A DNA stretch of 64,000 nt from Bacteroides stercoris ATCC 43183 (GTDB taxonomy: Bacteria; Bacteroidota; Bacteroidia; Bacteroidales; Bacteroidaceae): positions 682,001-746,000 of the forward strand of contig NZ_CP102262.1 of NCBI RefSeq assembly GCF_025147325.1, read 5' to 3'. Shown here in pieces: positions 61,643 to 64,000 of the stretch (positions within the stretch are counted from its first letter, which is position 1; every line of letters begins with the position of its first letter). The translations under genes were made by a program, and so were the position numbers. The notes under the pieces were generated by a model. That model was not told where the DNA came from, did not search any database, and worked only from the letters and a program-made list of their open reading frames with translations.

Positions 61643-62290
61643 TTATTGTTTAAAAAAGACTTTGGCGATATTTTCCCGTATCGCTTCCGTGAGTTCCGCC
61701 AAAGATACGCGACGGACTTCGGCTGCCCGGCTGTATAAATCCGCAACCGGCACGGAGCTTTCGTCAGTTTCCAGGAACAGACGGTCGGCAGGAGTTATCC
61801 GCAGCGCCTCTTCCTGATATTTCTCCCCGAAAGAGAGATAAAACCCATGCCTCAGACATTCCTCCGCCAGAGCCGCTTTCCCGCGAAAACCATGAATAAT
61901 CCAGGGGTTGGCCGGCTTTATCTGCTGTTTCAACTTCAGCAACTCACTCATAGCCTTTACCAAATGAATGACCAAAGGCTTGTCAAGCTCCACAGACAAC
62001 CGTGCCTGATATTCAAAAACCTTTATCTGCACAACCATCGGAGCATCGGCCAATTTATCCAGTCCGGCTTCCCCTATGGCAAGAACCTGCGGATGCCCGG
62101 CTAAAGAAGCCAAAACATTCATTTCATTCCGAACAACCGGAGTAACGGTTGCCGGGATATGCCAGGGATGTATGCCTACCGAATACCACGCCCCCTCTTC
62201 CGGAACAAAAGTATCGGGATAACGGTTCGCAATAGCCGTTCCGGGCACAGGCGGCAAGCGATGCGTATGTATATCGACAGGAAATTTCAT
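61643..62290 (-). CDS. TatD-family metal-dependent hydrolase
   Basis: The 215-residue product is a short TatD-like amidohydrolase/DNase. It has the metal site [10 protein letters not shown] at the N terminus, the later SVGIHPWH, the glutamate of [11 protein letters not shown], the histidine of [22 protein letters not shown] and the aspartate of LFLETDES. All expected metal ligands are present. The protein is shorter than E. coli TatD but normal for the Bacteroidota branch. Its ATG overlaps the yidD stop codon (ATGA), so it is translated in series with rnpA and yidD. Confidence 0.9.
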   Translation of the reverse strand: MKFPVDIHTHRLPPVPGTAIANRYPDTFVPEEGAWYSVGIHPWHIPATVTPVVRNEMNVLASLAGHPQVLAIGEAGLDKLADAPMVVQIKVFEYQARLSVELDKPLVIHLVKAMSELLKLKQQIKPANPWIIHGFRGKAALAEECLRHGFYLSFGEKYQEEALRITPADRLFLETDESSVPVADLYSRAAEVRRVSLAELTEAIRENIAKVFFKQ

Positions 62291-62508
62291 GGAACAGGAT
62301 CATATCCGGAACCACCCCAGGGATGGCAACGCAATATACGTTTTACCGCCAGATAAAGGCCTTTGAAAGGGCCATGTTTCTTAATAGCCTCAACTGCATA
62401 TTGAGAACAGGTAGGAGTAAATCTGCACGAAGGGGAAGTCATGGGCGAAATGCACTTCCGGTAAAAATAAATAGGAAGCAACAGCAGATATGAAAGCAGG
62501 CGTTTCAT
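62287..62508 (-). CDS. yidD: Membrane protein insertion efficiency factor YidD
   Basis: YidD is a small inner-membrane-associated protein that helps YidC insert proteins. The 73-residue product has the diagnostic pattern [27 protein letters not shown] (three cysteines) and [17 protein letters not shown]. Start and stop overlap rnpA and tatD by 4 bases each. Length is normal. Confidence 0.95.
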   Translation of the reverse strand: MKRLLSYLLLLPIYFYRKCISPMTSPSCRFTPTCSQYAVEAIKKHGPFKGLYLAVKRILRCHPWGGSGYDPVP

Positions 62509-62927
62509 GGCTTCATAGGCGCTACGGCTGCCATATTCGCATCCGATACGGTAACTTTCTCAACAATACGCGCCAAAGCAGTCTTCACCCTCTCTTCTAT
62601 TACGGAAGATTCCGTCAGCTGGTCGGAAAGGTAAATAAAGGCAATGGCCAACCGGCACTTCTTTTCTGCCAAAGCGTTCAACAGTTCATGTTTGTTTACA
62701 CGGTAAGCCTCGCGTATCTGACGCTTTACGCGGTTGCGCTTCACCGCACGTTTGAAGCGGCGCTTCGAAACACTGATAAGAATGGAAGCATCCGCCTCCA
62801 GCTCCTCTACCGGCAAATACACCACACGCAACGGGAAGACCGAAAACGAACGCGAACCGCCCGCAAACATCTTCTCTATTATCTTTTTTTTATCCAGCCT
62901 TTCGACTTTATGTAAGGTATTCGCCAT
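62505..62927 (-). CDS. rnpA: Ribonuclease P protein component
   Basis: RnpA helps the RNase P RNA mature tRNA 5' ends. The 140-residue basic product has [20 protein letters not shown] at the start and the RNA-binding signature [22 protein letters not shown] at about residues 72-93. It is first of the tightly overlapping rnpA-yidD-tatD set. No clear promoter is visible immediately upstream, so transcription may come from the hemD side. Confidence 0.95.
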   Translation of the reverse strand: MANTLHKVERLDKKKIIEKMFAGGSRSFSVFPLRVVYLPVEELEADASILISVSKRRFKRAVKRNRVKRQIREAYRVNKHELLNALAEKKCRLAIAFIYLSDQLTESSVIEERVKTALARIVEKVTVSDANMAAVAPMKP

Positions 62928-62928
62928 G

Positions 62929-63087
62929 AAGTATAAGGTATAATGTAAAATATAGAGGGGGATATGAAAAAACGGGCTACAGGTAGTGCTGCTAAGATTC
63001 CGCAGTCTGCCCGCCGCCCGTTATTGCTTCGTTACGATTATAAATGTATCCGACAGGCTTATAACTTATAATTCATAACTTATACTT
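62929..63087. repeat. Facing 7-base-period repeats flanking a terminator between hemD and rnpA
   Basis: Heptads AAGTATA, AGGTATA and related words fill 62929-62956. CTTATAA-type heptads (CTTATAA twice, then TTCATAA) fill 63058-63085. The outer ends AAGTATAAG (62929-62937) and CTTATACTT (63079-63087) are perfect reverse complements, so the two arms could close the whole 140-base interval into one loop. Confidence 0.6.
62967..63022 (-). terminator. Probable terminator after hemD
   Basis: AACGGGC (62971-62977) pairs with GCCCGTT (63016-63022). On the minus strand a six-T run follows the stem. The interior can pair further. If active it would separate hemD from rnpA. Confidence 0.55.
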
Positions 63088-63091
63088 CTTT

Positions 63092-63844
63092 TCACTTTCC
63101 CTTGTTGTTCTCCTTTATGAACATATCAAGCGCTGCCGTCATAGAGGGCGCCTGCACACTGGGAGCTTCCAAATCCAAACGGAGTCCGGCATCACGGACA
63201 GCCTGTGCTGTTGTAGAGCCGAATGTTCCGATTTTAATCTCTTTCTGCTCGAAATCCGGGAAATTCTTCTTCAAAGAAGACACACCGGCAGGGCTGAAGA
63301 ATACCAGCATGTCATAGTCAAACTTTTCATCCGGAGTAAAATCATTACTTACCGTACGATACATGACTACTTCCGTATGCTGGATTTTACTCTTGTCCAA
63401 CAGATTCTTAATATCGTCTGTATGTACATCCGACATCGGCACCAAATACTTTTCAGTCTTATGCTTTATAATGGAAGACAACAGGTCATCAAACTTTCCG
63501 GTATTTCCAAAGAAAATCTTACGCTTGCGGTATTGTACATATTTCTGAATATACAAAGCAATCGCCTCCGTCACACAGAAATATTTCATGGTCTCAGGGA
63601 TTGTTACGCGCAATTCCGTACAAAGATGAAAAAAGTGATCGATTGCATGACGCGAAGTGAAAATAACGGCGGTATGATCCAATATAGAGACCTTCTGCTG
63701 TCTGAACTCTTTTGCTGAAAGGCTCTCTACTTTGATAAACGGGCGAAAATCGATTTTCACACCGTACTTCTCGGCAATGTCGTAGTAAGGAGATTTCTCT
63801 GATGCCGGTTTCGGCTGCGACACAAGTACTTTCTTAATTTTCAA
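63092..63844 (-). CDS. hemD: Uroporphyrinogen-III synthase
   Basis: HemD cyclises hydroxymethylbilane to uroporphyrinogen III. The 250-residue product starts with TTG (63842-63844). It has the loose two-domain HemD layout: VSQPKPASEKSPYYDIAEKYGVKI, HTAVIFTSRHAIDHFF, YLVPMSDVHTDDI and the best-conserved part FDYDMLVFFSPAGVSSLKKNFPDF followed by IGTFGSTTAQAVRDAG. It lies 4 bases after the DUF4271 gene. Sequence conservation in HemD is low, so the call also rests on the standard Bacteroidales gene order DUF4271-hemD-rnpA. Confidence 0.88.
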   Translation of the reverse strand: MKIKKVLVSQPKPASEKSPYYDIAEKYGVKIDFRPFIKVESLSAKEFRQQKVSILDHTAVIFTSRHAIDHFFHLCTELRVTIPETMKYFCVTEAIALYIQKYVQYRKRKIFFGNTGKFDDLLSSIIKHKTEKYLVPMSDVHTDDIKNLLDKSKIQHTEVVMYRTVSNDFTPDEKFDYDMLVFFSPAGVSSLKKNFPDFEQKEIKIGTFGSTTAQAVRDAGLRLDLEAPSVQAPSMTAALDMFIKENNKGK

Positions 63845-63848
63845 CGTC

Positions 63849-64000
63849 CTAAAATTTTATTATCAAATAATCGTTTAGTTGTATCACTCCTTGGTATAGC
63901 ATAAAACAAGGCATGATTTCAAGGGCACAAAAGTACAAAATTAAAAGGAAACTGCCATGTAAATTGCTACAAAAAAGCTTGAACCACTTATAGAACATCA
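63849..64000 (-). CDS. C-terminal end of a DUF4271 membrane protein (partial)
   Basis: A minus-strand frame enters from the right edge and ends with TAG at 63849-63851. The visible 49 residues include HGSFLLILYFCALEIMPCFMLYQGV, a hydrophobic segment with the ILYxCALEIxP pattern found at the end of DUF4271 proteins. The gene normally precedes hemD in Bacteroides. The N-terminal part lies outside the window. A TACTTTTG word at 63928-63935 (minus strand) is inside this coding sequence and need not be a promoter. Confidence 0.75.
   Translation of the reverse strand, partial: MFYKWFKLFCSNLHGSFLLILYFCALEIMPCFMLYQGVIQLNDYLIIKF

Noticed and set aside
63928..63935. TACTTTTG on the minus strand as a hemD promoter
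   Set aside because: The word is inside the coding sequence of the DUF4271 protein (codons for LYFCA), so its promoter role is doubtful.

Overview
The window looks like a chromosomal segment of a gut Bacteroides species. It carries a SusC/SusD pair, the Bacteroidales fimbrillin/DUF3575/DUF5119 genes, the DUF4271-hemD-rnpA-yidD-tatD-tyrS block, and many intergenic copies of the Bacteroidota sigma-ABfr -7 element TAnnTTTG, usually 15-60 bases before a start codon. The species cannot be fixed from the sequence alone. Most genes are conserved core genes; the accessory content is small.

Layout. 1-235: end of an unknown gene and tRNA-Met. 697-8539: a small polysaccharide-utilisation locus (SusC, SusD, PL8 chondroitin/hyaluronan-type lyase). 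8640-16299: a methyltransferase, a TonB receptor with a secreted metallophosphoesterase, a Ca2+/Na+ antiporter and a GNAT-like protein. 16747-21403: parE, coaD, an S41 protease and a PAP2 phosphatase. 21517-27059: the fumarate reductase operon frdCAB between two paralogous AraC-type regulators that share four cysteines. 27205-30156: a minus-strand fimbrillin operon. 30563-33900: DUF2059, U32 peptidase, thioesterase and dprA on the minus strand. 34043-38105: dusB, then a minus-strand operon of a CDF exporter, an NAD-dependent epimerase-like reductase and an AUR1-like PAP2 protein. 38264-43078: RNase R, a PNPOx-like protein, and divergent cysK/cysE. 43180-52110: an RNA methyltransferase with a repetitive charged tail, an S9 peptidase, purD, two membrane proteins, mnmD, and a zinc-type ABC binding protein plus ATPase. 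52540-56634: a giant DUF2723 membrane protein and a polysaccharide deacetylase. 56715-59770: kduI-kduD-DUF4861. 60109-64000: tRNA-Gln, tyrS, tatD, yidD, rnpA, hemD and the end of a DUF4271 gene.

How it fits together. The PL8 lyase would release unsaturated uronic-acid disaccharides from glycosaminoglycans. KduI and KduD at the other end act on the ketouronates derived from such products. The linking unsaturated glucuronyl hydrolase and any sulfatases are not in this window.

The most unusual content is not genes. Two classes of degenerate short-period repeats recur between unrelated genes. One class has a 22-base period (clearest at 59981-60068, 52263-52393, 16489-16598 and 35059-35146). The other has a 7-base period (43147-43174, 37104-37138, 49621-49655, 63058-63085 and others) and often forms inverted pairs. 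One 7-base-period palindrome lies inside the mnmD coding sequence and keeps the frame open. I know of no named family matching either class, but I could not search.
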